Part shown: positions 1-21,082 of the stretch, piece after piece
Numbering within the stretch: the first letter of the stretch is position 1
Layout: the number at the start of each line of letters is the position of its first letter
NCBI GenBank assembly: GCA_003254925.1
Contig: QANZ01032556.1
Span: forward strand, 45,165 to 109,164
Origin: Chamaecrista fasciculata
Lineage: Eukaryota; Streptophyta; Magnoliopsida; Fabales; Fabaceae
Length of the DNA stretch: 64,000 nucleotides
Reading direction: 5' to 3'
Made by a program: the position numbers and the translations under genes
The notes under the pieces: model-generated
Seen by the model: the letters and a program-made list of their open reading frames with translations, nothing else
What the model was told of the DNA's origin: nothing
Databases searched by the model: none

Positions 1-157
1 GCAAATATGTATGTAAAATAAATGAGGGACTAAATCGTTAACACAGTAAAAAAGAAGGGATCAAATAATAATTTTCCTCTTATTATTAATTTTGTACTAT
101 AGTTTTAAAATGTGGACGACCAGAAAGGGGTGGAGCCATATAATATAAGATATAGAT
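1..157 (-). mobile_element. Helitron-like 3' end fragment, copy 1 (cut by window edge)
   Basis: This stretch is a diverged copy of 21676-21866, read in the opposite direction. Shared blocks include GCAAATATGTATGTAAAATA and CCAGAAAGGGGTGGAGCC. In the copy at 21866 the unit ends with a short hairpin and CTAG before T, the form of a Helitron 3' end. Here the hairpin and terminus would lie just left of base 1. It is downstream of the subtilase stop codon. Family assignment is inference. Confidence 0.5.
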
Positions 158-360
158 ATAGATATATAAAAATATTATCTTATAATCAAATAAAAATAAT
201 ATATGTAATTGAATTAAATAATTTTATTTTAAAAATAATTATATTGATCGAATTGTACAGCATGAAACCGTCATTAAGTGTCCCACATATATATTAGGAA
301 TTCAAGAGAAAATGTCAAATTGAGAGGATTCTTTATCGTGGTGATTAAGAATCATACATT

Positions 361-9239
<8,879 letters not shown>

Positions 9240-9294
9240 TTTTTTTTCCTTTTTGGTGTCTTGAATTGGCTTTGCAAATAGGGATTTAGGGAGC

Positions 9295-9313
9295 GAGATG
9301 ATGCTATATATTA
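9295..9313 (-). promoter_or_regulatory. Possible TATA region of the subtilase gene
   Basis: On the minus strand an ATAATATATAGC stretch lies about 60-70 bases upstream of the ATG at 9239. That is a plausible distance for a TATA box with a short leader. No other promoter element is claimed. Confidence 0.4.
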
Positions 9314-9347
9314 TGGTAAAGGAAGCTTGACCAACATGTATTAATAA

Positions 9348-9540
9348 TTAGGGATTTGCGTGTTCTAACGGGCACGCAAATATGTATATAGAATAAATAA
9401 GGGACTAAATTGTTGACTCAATTAAAAAGAATAGACCAAATAGTAAGTTTCCTCTTATTTAAATTGTATGTATTATTTTTTTCTTAATATAAGTGGGAGG
9501 ACGATCAGGCTCCTCCCACATATAATATAGTATAGATGTA
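9348..9540 (-). mobile_element. Helitron-like 3' end, copy 2
   Basis: On the minus strand the unit ends with a hairpin (TGCGTG..CACGCA), a short spacer and CTAA followed by T, matching the Helitron 3' rule (hairpin then CTRR|T). Its body matches the copies at 1-157 and 21676-21866 ('ataagggactaaattgttgactc', then a degraded 'gaggacgatcaggctcctccc'). The 5' end was not located. It sits just upstream of the subtilase promoter. Confidence 0.55.
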
Positions 9541-11433
9541 ATTAACATTCTTACGCCTTTTTTTTTATTAATTATAAATTGAAGATAAATTTGTGGTCAG
9601 TTTTCTCCCAACTTCAAGGTTAAAAATGATGGCATAAATTAAAGGAAATTATATTTTGAACCAATGGTAAAACAAATATAAACGTTTAAAGATCAAAATA
9701 GAATAAAAAATAATTTTAAAATCAAAATGTAACCGGTACTATAATTTAAGGACCAACATGAGTATTTAACCTTTTTATTATTATTGTGAAGATTTTGTAA
9801 CATTGATCACCTTATCATCTCCAAAATATGTGGTCTCTTGAAATTGTTGAAAGAAATATCATGCTTTTTTTTTGTCTCTTTTTTATTTTATGATGGGACA
9901 GAGATTTAAAATAATGACTAAATTAATAATTTGATTGTTGAAAGATTATTGATAATTCAATTTTATAAAAAAATATATGATATATGATACTAGTTAGTTA
10001 TTTTCATGACTAACGAGTATACTATTTTTTTTCAATTTTCTGATTTTTAACTATTCACACATTGTTTAATTTGATTTAATCCTTCAATCACCAAAATTTG
10101 TCTTCCCTATGCACTACATATTTGTTTTCTTGGCAAAGTTTATTAATTTGTAATTCAGAAAATTTTATACAAACATACATTTTTTTTTTTGTTGTCAACT
10201 AAAATTAACCTATCTGCCCAATTATTTTTTCCTTTTCTGACATCTTCTTCTACATTCTAGTGGCTGTGATTTGAGCTATTATTATTATTTCTTTATAACG
10301 TAATCCTTTCCATTGTTCACAAAGAGAAATGGCCCAAAGTAAAAGTCAAGAGGCTTTGTTTCTTTTTGCCAGAAAAATCAAGAGGGTAAATTAGATGAAA
10401 CTAAAACCAAAGGTCATTTGGAACTTTAAAAATAATGGTAAATTTCTACCAAAAATATAATAATAATGGAATGAAGGTGACACAGTACAACCCGGAAAAA
10501 AAAAAAAAAGCTGTTCTAGAAGAGAAGGATTAGGACATTAAAAGAATTCTGGGAAGTTTATGTATAAAAGGAAGGATTATATATTGATTAGATAATAGTT
10601 AAATTCTTCAAGTATAATGTCTAAAAAATCAACTAAGTTTACGTATGAAAAAAATTTTGTTGATAAAGACAAAACTCATTTCAATACTATTGAGAGAAAT
10701 AATTTCTGATTATTGGTTAGATCATACCGTCTCATACTTAAAAGAAAAAAAAAATAGTATGTTTATTTATTTGACTTTATACAAAGATTAATGTTTTTGG
10801 ATAGAAGCGAGCATTGTATCCACTATACAGTTGTTTTGTAGTTAGACTTTCAGTTCTGAGTTTTCAACAGTAAGAGACTTCAATCTGATATGAAAAAAAG
10901 ATCTTACAAAATTTATTTAAATGCATAATATAAGGTTTGATTGATGTATGTACTTCGTCATTCTTTTCTAATAACTCAAATAATTTTAATCATCATCTGA
11001 TTGTAAAATGAAGAAAAGAAAAACGTACAAGAAAAGAAAATATCAGATCAGATTAGTAAACTACATTAATAACTGAAAGATAATTGTAATCAATATCAAA
11101 TATTATACAATACAATTAAATTAATTAATTATATATATATTATCAATTGTCAGAATGGATTCACCTGCAAGGCATGATGTAAAGCAAATGCAGAATTAAA
11201 CAGAAGACAACACAACAGAGCAAGCAATTAATTAACCTTTACTCACAGCATAATGTGACTCTTACCCAAAATTCATCATCACAGTACTAACACAATTACA
11301 GGGGAAAAAGAAATTAAGTGAATTAAAAAAAGAAAAGAATGTTGAGTAAGAAAAATCTAGTGACAGATTCAACTTCTTGTTATACAAAGAAAAAAAGAAA
11401 AGAATGAATGATCATTTCATTTCATCTATCATA
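9541..11433. other. Intergenic, AT-rich, between SBT promoter and CSLD 3' end
   Basis: No supported gene is seen. About 9600-9780 is a decayed 'aaaatgatcaaaat'-type foldback remnant. The last 250 bases or so (from about 11160) are probably CSLD 3' untranslated sequence. Confidence 0.5.
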
Positions 11434-14400
11434 TTATGGGAACTGAAATGAGCCACCAATTTGGGTGGAACCAGAAGGAGGATTGATTGCCACCCACAAA
11501 AGCGATATAGTAATTGCTATCAAACCTGACCATACAAAAACAATGGTGGGTGTTCTTCCTCTTCTTCCCATCAATCCTTTTGCAAAAGGATAGAGATGTG
11601 CCAGAACCCAGAAGCTGAAGAAAACACCTCCGAGAAGCCGGCTCCACTGCGGTATCGTGCTGTAAATCGTCCGGCTGACGCCCACGGCGATGGCTATCAG
11701 GTTCACCATCATGATTGTAATTGGTGGTATCATCAAGGAAGTCCATTTTACAATGTAGAGATCAGCGAATTCGTCATCGACATCATCTCCAGCGGATTTT
11801 GAGGTCAGTGTGAAGGAGATTTCAATGCCGGCGACGACTTTGAGGAGTCCTTGGAGGACTGCAGCCAGATGGGCACTTGTCCCTCCGATCAGCCAGAATT
11901 GTTCATTTCTCCACCATTCTTCGAGTTCAATGCCGGACCACCGGATTTCGAGGACAGCAAGCAAGCAGAGTGTCACTGTGATTGTTAAGAGGTAGACAAG
12001 GAAAGTGACATTGAGAGTTTGTACGATGAACTGGCCGGAGAAAAGCGAGAGCGCTGGGAGGAAGCAGTAGACAATGAGAAATATGGAAGTGAAAGGATAG
12101 ATTCCAACGTTGAGGTATGCAATTCTCTGAAGAACTTTCATTCTTGGGCTAGCTAGAAGTGCATTGTTTCTTGAGAAGAAAATCTCAACCGATCCGGTAG
12201 CCCACCGGAGAACTTGGTGCAGCCGGTCAGTGAGGTTGATTGGAGCAGTTCCCCGGAAGGCATCACGCTTTGTCACACAGTACACAGATTTCCAGCCTCT
12301 GTTGTGCATTCTGTAACCAGTGACAACATCCTCAGTGACAGAACCATAAATCCATCCCACACGGTTTCCCCATTCTGTTTTATCCTCATACCAACATGAA
12401 ATCACGCTGATCGCTTCCGCAACGGTGGATGCATCGAGGAGGTCCCGGGGAATGGTGAGAGCACCGGGAGGTCGGCCATTTTTCACAGCAGGGTGGTCGG
12501 CAAGTGGCCTGCCTTGGAATTCAGCCACCGGGATTGAATCAATGAGAAAAGTTGAGTTTCCAAATTTCTTAGGGAAGGTTGAAAGATCCATTTCTTCATC
12601 ATCAGAATCTCCCATTCTCAATGCTCTATTCTCTTCATTGTTTGCCACGGAAGCATGCTTCTTCCGGCGGCCAAAGCAGCAGCTGCAGCAACCTGGGTGG
12701 TGTTCCTTCGAGCGAGGCGGATCGAAACCATAGAGGGCTACACGCCGGAAGAGACAACCAGTTCCGACGTAAACTGGTCCTTGAAGTCCATCCAGGGCTC
12801 TCATATTGACATCAAAGAAGACAGTGTTGTGATTCGCATACCGATCAGAGGGGTCAATTCCTTCGAATCTCTGAGGAAACTGGACATAACAAATCCGATC
12901 ACCGCCACGATCCATCATAAAACACATTCCTTCTCTCATTGCCTTTGAGTTGTAGATATAGTGATCACAATCAAGATTGAGTATAAAAGGACCGTTAGAC
13001 ATGATGGCAGAAGCTCGAACCAAGGCATTCATGGCCCCAGCTTTTTTGTTGTGGTCATATCCAGGTCGCTTCTCTCGCGAAACATAAACAAGAAGAGGAA
13101 GACGGATATCAACGTCGTTTAAGTCAATGATGAGCTTGGTATCATCAGTGGTTCCGAGAAGAGGTTCATCACTAGGAGGTTTCAACATCACCTGTAGAAC
13201 ATTGTAGATGGAGAAACATTACTCAACTTTTTCATCTCCAAGAATAATTTCAAATTTTAAACTTGAGTGAGAACAGAAAAATACCTGAATTATACCAGCA
13301 TGATCGCCTTTCGAGTGCTCAGATGAAGGACTCAACCAAGTCCCCGGCCAATGAGTTCCATCAGCCATCCATGTTGCTTTTGGTATCTTCGTAGGTTCCA
13401 CTGGTTCATCTTCCCGGTTCTGTCTCTGGAGTTTCATCGCCTTGATTTCCTCTCTGGCATGATAAGCATCAGACCGGCGACGAATAGAGTCTGGCAGGCC
13501 ATTAATTCTGACCTTAAACTCATCATAATCACGCTTCACCCGCCTCCGATCCTTGACGAAATCCGGCTTTACTTTGTTCTTATAAGGATCTCTCTTCAAG
13601 TTGAAATATGACTCAGGATTCCTAGGCTCTATATTATGTTTACGACAGAAAGGAACCCAGACATTAGCAAAACTTGCAGCTTCAGCCATAGCCTCAAAAG
13701 TTAAAAGTGCACCTCCATCATCAGAAACATAGCAAGAAAGCTTCTCAACTGGATAATCAGCAGCCAAAATAGATAATATAGTGTTTGCTGTGACAAGAGG
13801 TGGTTCTTTCTCAGGATCAGCGGTTGAGACGAATATATCGATTCCAGGAAGATCGGATTTTCCAGTAGGATTGTTCGGAGTTGGTGTTTCAAACTTTTCC
13901 TTCAGGACATTGAGATCGGTGGCGCGATTGACTGGACAAAGTTTGGGAAGTTGATCAAGAAGCCATGAAAATGCAAACCATAGCTCACAAACTACAGACA
14001 TGCCCCATAGCCACATTGCATCGGTATTTGGATTCATTATCCTCCATTGCAAGAAGAATGCCAGAACCACCATACGAACAAGAATGAGAAGACTGCGGAA
14101 TCAAAACAAATGCAATCAGAAAAAAAAAAAAAAAAAACAACTGTGCGATGACATAAAAGTGGCTGATTTAATTTTTTTGGAACAAACAATGCAATTTTAG
14201 AATCTACAGGTGATCACATTTTGGAAAAATATAAAGGCTAAACTGCATACACCTCCTAAACTTTAGTCACTGTGCAGAAAAAACCCCTAAACATTGAAAA
14301 AAGACAAGATATCACCTGAACTATTGATTTTGAATCAATGTAAAATGTAATAATCATAAAGTTAAAAAAGAAAACTTAATTCTTATGAATGAAAATCTTA

Positions 14401-15689
14401 AGAAAATGGATCCTTTACACAAAATCAAAAGTTCAAGGGTCTTTCGCCGCTTTTCAAAGTTTAGGGGGATTTTCTATATTTTAGCTAAAAAAAAAACTTG
14501 TAAAAAGACAAGTGAATTTATCAGTGTTGAAAACAGATCAACCACATTTCAGATACATAATGAAAATCATATGGATATCAGCTGAAGCACATTTCTCCAC
14601 AACTGAACAACATGCATTTCTAAGAAGAAAACTGGTATTGTGCATCTCTGTAAAATCTCACTTCATCAGACAAATTAATATGTACTTTTGTCAATCATGA
14701 TATATACTATGTATCACTAAAAAGATGAATGTATAATGCTCAATCCAATTTCCTGAGAAGAAAAAAGTATTCATAACTAAAAAAGATAAGATTAGACGAT
14801 ACCGATAAGGACTCAGAACAGCAGCAGGTATCTTCAATTTTCTAGTAAGAGGTCTCCAAGGTCTGCTTGTAAAATCAGTAGGTTCATTAACATTATCATC
14901 CCCTTTTCCATTCCCATTTTCAAATCCACCTTCCTTTGGCCATATAGCATTTCCATAACCATAAGTCCCTCTTGTTTCAAACAGCCAACGATTGTGATCA
15001 AAATCCGAAGTTTGGCTCCTCGTTAAAGCCGATTTAGTCGACTTCATCAATGACAATCTCCTCTCCATTTTCGACATTCCACTCGTCGGAGGAGGAAGAG
15101 GAAGAGGCCTTGTAGTATTATTATTATCCACAGCCACTTCATCTAAATCTGTGTTCTTATATGGCTCCTTGCATCCTGGACACATCCCACCTCCAGTTTT
15201 CACTGCATCTATATAGCAATCTCTACATATCTTAAAATCACACTCACATGGAAGAATGTCATCGCCTCTTTCATCACTCATTACTTTTGAGTCACAACCA
15301 GGGATTGCACATGAAGATCCTTTTGCACCAGCCATCTGTGGATGGTTTGCTTCAGATTCTATCACTTTGTCCATTAAATGTGCCCGTGTGACGCTGTTGA
15401 ATCCACCAGTGAAGAGCGAGTTTGAGACATATTGCTCCTCAACTTTCTGTGAGATTGAAGGATCCATGGGTTGGTTATCTGGGGTTGGCGGTATGTGCAC
15501 CGTGTAATTCATGAAGTCAGTACTCCCTAGTTCGCTGTCAAGATCGTCCCGGGAGTAACTGATGTACCGACCCGAAGAAGTTCTCCGGCCAAATGTTACA
15601 GTTGGAGGCAAAGGAGGCTTCTGGCCATCAGTTACATCAGACGTTGACGACAGATTCGATCGGCTTGCCTTGAATGATCTTGATGCCAT
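11434..15689 (-). CDS. CSLD: Cellulose synthase-like protein D (GT2), 3 exons
   Basis: Exons 14803-15689, 13285-14092 and 11434-13191 give 1150 aa, the normal CSLD length. The N terminus has the CSLD start [11 protein letters not shown] and a Cys-rich RING-like zinc-binding region (about 125-178, CAIPGC..CPGC). Two membrane spans follow (about 296-345), then the GT2 domain with D421 (DDGG), DCD 639-641, TED 851-853 and Q891VLRW. The C terminus has a cluster of hydrophobic spans. The D,D,D,QxxRW set is complete, so the enzyme should be active. CSLDs make beta-1,4-linked glycan (cellulose- or mannan-like) in Golgi or plasma membrane during tip growth and cell-plate formation. The closest Arabidopsis relatives are CSLD2/CSLD3; neighbouring genes favour CSLD2. 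The leader probably has an intron ending before 15727 (TTTGCAG). Confidence 0.95.
14236..14487. mobile_element. Foldback (MITE-like) element in CSLD intron 1
   Basis: The left arm GGCTAAACTGCATACACCTCCTAAACTTTAG is mirrored by a right arm ending near 14487 with the complement of TTAGCTAAAATATAGAAAATCCCCC. It is non-coding and has no clear target duplication. Confidence 0.5.
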
Positions 15690-16815
15690 GTTTAGAGACT
15701 AATTCACTAAGATTGATTATCTTCCCTGCAAATCAGAAAATGCACCAAAGCAGATCAATACTTGTCACCCAAATTCGAAGAAGAATCTTAAATTCTTTAC
15801 AGATCAGAGTGCGATGGTAGCGAAATTAAGTAAAACGAAATATACATGACGCGTAAATGACAGGAGGTACATTGTAAGAGATTCAAAACGCAAATCTATC
15901 TATCATTCTAAGCATCAAACATAGTCGGCTCCATTAATTAAAACCCAAATCAAATTCTCAGCAAGAAATTGAAAAAAAAAAACAGAGGAATTTCTTCTAA
16001 TGAAGCATTTTCCCAAATAGCTATGACTCTGAAAACTCCTAACCTTCAAAACGGCATAAGAAGAAGAAAAGTTTTATCGAGATCTTGTTCAGTAAACCCC
16101 TTGTAGTAGTAAAAGATCCCGAAATCTTCTTTTCTCCTCTCACAATCTCTCTCTAACCAAATCAGCCCCCAAAAAAGCTCACACATACACTAGAACCAGA
16201 TTCCGACGAGGAAGACAATGAATCACAAAAAAGAAGAAGAAAAGAAGCATAAATCTGATCTACTTAACACCATCTTACCACAAAAGTCAGCAAAAGTTGA
16301 TGAAAATCCCTTTGACTTCCTTGCTTTGCCTAACCCACACACAAACAATGACACCATAAATCTAGGACCCCAAAACCCCACAAACCAAAAAATAAAAATA
16401 AAACAAAAAATCCGACCCCCATTTTCGTTTCCCACTGCTTTCTCGCGTTTTTCTCGGCAATCAATCAGCCCAAATGCAAGAAAAATCAACACCAGAAACA
16501 AACAAACAAACAAAAAATTAAAGTCTATACTCATACATACCTCTACTGTAAAAACAAGCTTACTCCACTAGTGAGATTTCTTCAGATCTCTAATCGCGTG
16601 AGTCAGAAAACTCCATTAGAGCTTGAGCTTAAGAAGAAAATGGGATTATTATTTGTGATTTAAAGATTGAAAATTTGGAAGGAATGAAGAAGCAATCCAA
16701 CTGGGGCTTATAGAAAACGCGCAGAGAGACAGAGGGAAGACAGATGGACAGAGTCGTGAGAAAAACTACAAGCACAACGAGACCATGATTTCGAGATTTT
16801 GAAGGCGTCGTCTTG
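15690..16815 (-). other. CSLD 5' leader and upstream region up to the gap
   Basis: The short leader exon next to the ATG is preceded by a probable leader intron and a CT-rich upstream exon region (about 16540-16800 on the minus strand). Open frames here have no recognisable protein and are not called. The promoter probably lies in the N gap. Confidence 0.5.
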
Positions 16816-17796
16816 NNNNNNNNNNNNNNNNNNNNNNNNNNNNNNNNNNNNNNNNNNNNNNNNNNNNNNNNNNNNNNNNNNNNNNNNNNNNNNNNNNNNN
16901 NNNNNNNNNNNNNNNNNNNNNNNNNNNNNNNNNNNNNNNNNNNNNNNNNNNNNNNNNNNNNNNNNNNNNNNNNNNNNNNNNNNNNNNNNNNNNNNNNNNN
17001 NNNNNNNNNNNNNNNNNNNNNNNNNNNNNNNNNNNNNNNNNNNNNNNNNNNNNNNNNNNNNNNNNNNNNNNNNNNNNNNNNNNNNNNNNNNNNNNNNNNN
17101 NNNNNNNNNNNNNNNNNNNNNNNNNNNNNNNNNNNNNNNNNNNNNNNNNNNNNNNNNNNNNNNNNNNNNNNNNNNNNNNNNNNNNNNNNNNNNNNNNNNN
17201 NNNNNNNNNNNNNNNNNNNNNNNNNNNNNNNNNNNNNNNNNNNNNNNNNNNNNNNNNNNNNNNNNNNNNNNNNNNNNNNNNNNNNNNNNNNNNNNNNNNN
17301 NNNNNNNNNNNNNNNNNNNNNNNNNNNNNNNNNNNNNNNNNNNNNNNNNNNNNNNNNNNNNNNNNNNNNNNNNNNNNNNNNNNNNNNNNNNNNNNNNNNN
17401 NNNNNNNNNNNNNNNNNNNNNNNNNNNNNNNNNNNNNNNNNNNNNNNNNNNNNNNNNNNNNNNNNNNNNNNNNNNNNNNNNNNNNNNNNNNNNNNNNNNN
17501 NNNNNNNNNNNNNNNNNNNNNNNNNNNNNNNNNNNNNNNNNNNNNNNNNNNNNNNNNNNNNNNNNNNNNNNNNNNNNNNNNNNNNNNNNNNNNNNNNNNN
17601 NNNNNNNNNNNNNNNNNNNNNNNNNNNNNNNNNNNNNNNNNNNNNNNNNNNNNNNNNNNNNNNNNNNNNNNNNNNNNNNNNNNNNNNNNNNNNNNNNNNN
17701 NNNNNNNNNNNNNNNNNNNNNNNNNNNNNNNNNNNNNNNNNNNNNNNNNNNNNNNNNNNNNNNNNNNNNNNNNNNNNNNNNNNNNNNNNNNNNNNN
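16816..17796. other. Assembly gap (981 N)
   Basis: A run of N. It ends exactly at an ATT microsatellite, which probably caused the assembly break. The gap probably contains the CSLD promoter. Confidence 0.98.

Positions 17797-17870
<74 letters not shown>
17797..17870. repeat. (ATT)n microsatellite, about 25 units, truncated by gap
   Basis: A perfect ATT trinucleotide repeat of 74 bases adjoins the N run, so its true length is unknown. Confidence 0.97.
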
Positions 17871-18154
17871 GTTTGGGAGTTTCTTTATAAATGTCGATGT
17901 AATCATCATAAGCATGACTCTATGTAATAATGTCCCAATATTTTAATAGCATTTTGAGTATTTTGAGATCTAATGCATAAATTATTGAGAATATAGATCT
18001 CAAACTTTTTCTGTTCTGCTGATTACACATGACCTTATGTGCTGCATATGGGCAAGAAAATACTAGTAAGGGGAGAAAAACACATGTACAACAAGAAGTT
18101 AATTTACCCTCTTTTTAAGTTTTCTTATATGAAATTTAAATAGGATTTTATTTA

Positions 18155-18406
18155 GAGTGAGTCTATAATGCAAAGTTTGATTCTTGACATGGGATGCAAT
18201 GGGTCATGAGCCAATAAAATAATGACACGTGGAAAAGTTAGTTGTATGTAACTCATGGTGTGACTCCATACACAGTTTTGATTGGTTAACAAAATTATTA
18301 TTTTTTTTTTATTTTTCAGCATTAAATTTCATCAATGACTCTAACTATGCCACATCAACAATTGCATCCCATGTCAAGAATCAAACTTTGCATCTTAGAC
18401 TAACCC
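18155..18406. mobile_element. MITE with about 50-bp inverted arms
   Basis: The left arm GAGTGAGTCTATAATGCAAA continues GTTTGATTCTTGACATGGGATGCAA. The right arm is its near-perfect complement, ending TTAGACTAACCC. The central 150 bases are non-coding. Arm identity is about 90%, suggesting a fairly young insertion. Confidence 0.7.
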
Positions 18407-19392
18407 TTTTATAAAATACTTTTTCACTTGCATTATAAGACAAAATATGTCAAGGAGTTAAGGTAAATAATAACATTATAATTAAGAGTCAAGTTGGGAT
18501 TTTTGGGTTTTTATTTTATGTTAAGATGTTATATTTTGGCATTTTTTTTTCAAATTTATAGGAAAATTATAAACACCTAAACTATAACTCATTTTCAAAA
18601 TTATGATCTATTTACAAAAATTTATTGAATTATGAAAGTTGACAGATGCTAATTCATTCAATTATTATCTATTAGCAAATAATCTCACTTGTTTATCTTA
18701 CATTTTCATGTATATATATTGCATATAAATTCCCTTGTCTTATTTTTTTAACTAAAGATTTTTAAGTTAGATTCCGATTATCAAGTCAAAAGTAAATATA
18801 TTGAAATTTTAAAAACTCTATTACAACGAACAAAATTTAAATACAATCAATGACTTATTTATTGATTTTTATATTTAGGTCAAGATTTTTTAAACAAATC
18901 ATATCTGTAAAATGGAATATTTGTCTAAATTTATAACTCATAAAACATTTACATATTAATCAAAATTAAAATAACTAAATAAGTATTTATCGAATTTATA
19001 GTTTATTGTGACTAATTCAAATTTGACCCGCATTGCACATTTGACTGTATCAGAAGAGTCTTTTAACAAAGATAATTGTATTCATAATGTCTCAAACCCG
19101 AAATATTGCTTAAGTCGTATCAAACCGCTTATCACTTGGACTAACATATTGATGTTGATATAGCTAGTAATTAAAGTCCACATTAGATGAGTTAAATGAT
19201 GGAAAAGAATAATCAAATTCAAATTAATTAGTTGGTTGGTTGATTAATTAATTAATTTGAATGAACATATGTAATTGTTCATATATGAAGAATCATAAAT
19301 ATTCATGTTTGAATGATTATAACTAGTTTTGTGAATTTGAAGAAACACGATTGTTCATGTTATAACAATTTGTTAATGTTTAAAACTAAAAA
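18407..19392. other. Intergenic, AT-rich
   Basis: No gene, RNA or well-formed transposon end is recognised. Confidence 0.5.
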
Positions 19393-20001
19393 ACAAGAGA
19401 TTAACAAAGGTTGACTCAGTTGGTAAGGAGTCAACTCATAACCTAAAAGGTCGTGAGTTCGAATTCCGCTATTGACATGAGAGCCTTATTGGTAGCCGAT
19501 CTGTAAGCGCTCATAGAGCCTGGAGGCATGCTCTGGTTGATACGCACAGCGCCTAGTATCCATCGTTTACGGCTAGGACTACTGGGGTATCTAATCCCAT
19601 TCGTTCCCCTAGCTTTCGTCTCTCAGTGTCAGCGCCGTTGGTGTTCTTTCTGATCTCTACGCATTTCACCGCTCCACCGGAAATTCCCTCTGCCCCTACC
19701 GTACTCCAGCTTGGTAGTTTCCACCGCCCTGTCCAGGGTTGAGCCCTGGGATTTGACGGCGAACTTAAAAAGCCACCTACAGACGCTTTACGCCCAATCA
19801 TTCTGGATAACGCTTGCATCCTCTGTCTTACCGCGACTGCTGACACAGAGTTAGCCGATGCTTATTCCCCAGATACCGTCATTACTTCTTCTCCGGGAAA
19901 AGAAGTTAAAGAATTTGCTATCTTTATTTCCGTCTTAGCAAATTCTGCTCTGACGTTGTTGAGCTCCCAAGACCCAACTCACCTAAACTTTTTGTAACAA
20001 A
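19393..20001 (+). mobile_element. SINE-like retroposon carrying plastid 16S rRNA sequence
   Basis: The unit is flanked by an exact 11-bp direct repeat AAAACTAAAAA (19382-19392 and 20002-20012). Its head, GTTGACTCAGTTGGTAAGG at about 19410, resembles a Pol III A box. About 40 bases on, GTGAGTTCGAATTCC at about 19453 resembles a B box, the spacing seen in tRNA genes and tRNA-derived SINEs. The tail ends TTTTTGTAAC before A-rich sequence. Between head and tail lies a plastid 16S fragment, listed separately. Either plastid DNA inserted into an older SINE, or a chimeric RNA was retroposed as one unit. The flanking repeat is A-rich, so it is only moderate evidence. Confidence 0.55.
19535..19907 (-). 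pseudogene. Nuclear copy of plastid 16S rRNA fragment (NUPT)
   Basis: Read on the minus strand, this matches the central part of plastid 16S rRNA. It runs from AACTTCTTTTCCCGGAGAAG through the 519-region (GTCAGCAGTCGCGGTAAGAC, normally GCCAGCAGCCGCGGTAATAC) to ATTAGATACCCCAGTAGTCC and GGATACTAGGCGCTGTGCG. Several differences are C-to-T or G-to-A, typical of decay of methylated nuclear copies. About 22 bases are missing after CACCAACGGCG. It cannot work as rRNA. Confidence 0.9.
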
Positions 20002-21082
20002 AAAACTAAAAATATTAATGTTCATTTATTAAAGGTTATTATCATTTATTAATGTTTGAATATGGAAATATATGATTATAGAAATTCAAAAGTTTATTGA
20101 TATTTAGTTTTTCTTTATAAATAGATATATTTTTTATAATAGTTAATCAATCAAGAGATAAAATCTTTTACTTTTTTTCCTTAAATTGTATTCGAAAGAT
20201 ATTATAATTTTGTTGGCACTTTGTAAATTTTGGAGAAAATTCGTCATACAAGTCCATGCTATTTTTCTAACACTTGATAGTATCGAATTTATTAGTCAAT
20301 TTACAATTCAATTGAGTTTTAGTAAAAAAAAAAAATCATAATTACAAATTTTTCAAAAAGAATATTATGATTTCAATACCTATTTAAATATGTATCAATA
20401 TTGTGATAGTTCTTCAATTCTATATGCATAATGATTAAAATATATAGGTATACCATTCTCATTTATTGTCGAACATCATGCATGATAATAATATAGATAT
20501 TTACGTGCCTACGTATATATACTCGTTGCCCCACTAAAAATTACAAATTATAATCTTTAATTTAAATCATTTGATCGACTTCTCATGACATGTAAATCAC
20601 GCTTAAAACAAAAAATTAAAATTACACGTGAATTTTGATCCATTCTTTTTCTTTTTCCTAAAAATAGTCTCTGTTGCATATTTGCATGAGCTTTAAAAAG
20701 ACACTAACCAAATTGTCTAAATTAATTAATCATAATTTTATAAACGAGTGCATATTAATTTCATTGTAATCTATTAGTATTACCTATAAGGTGGCAGGTA
20801 TTGATAAGATAATTTCAGTTTTCCTTTGAATATATTAGGTGAGAAAATGACTTGTTATTACTTATTATTTTTATTATTGTTTAATATTTATTACCCCAAT
20901 TTTTAGCTGCATGGGAAATTGACCAAAAATATTTAGTGTGTGCGTGTTGACACGTTAAGATATAGCCAGCTGTCAATGTACTGTGACAACTTCAACCTGC
21001 GTTATCATTCATTCATTCTCCAATTTGAACTACAAAACAGATATATATAGATACATAGATATATATATATATATATATATAG
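20002..21082. other. Intergenic, AT-rich
   Basis: No gene is recognised. A short AT dinucleotide run is at about 21057-21081. Confidence 0.5.

Noticed and set aside
13351..13611. Plus-strand frames opposite CSLD exons 2 and 3
   Set aside because: Shadows of the strongly conserved minus-strand glycosyltransferase.
16218..16571. 117-codon Lys/Asn-rich frame and its antisense partner
   Set aside because: Low-complexity sequence in the CSLD upstream region with no family match or good start context.
16629..17946. Long open frames spanning the first N run (up to 428 codons)
   Set aside because: They exist only because N codons are not read as stops and the ATT microsatellite gives poly-Ile/Leu.
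19410..19467. Functional tRNA gene
   Set aside because: A- and B-box-like sequences are present but the acceptor stem cannot be formed; fits a SINE head better.
19553..19846. 97-codon open frame on the minus strand
   Set aside because: It lies wholly inside the plastid 16S rRNA fragment and is not a protein gene.
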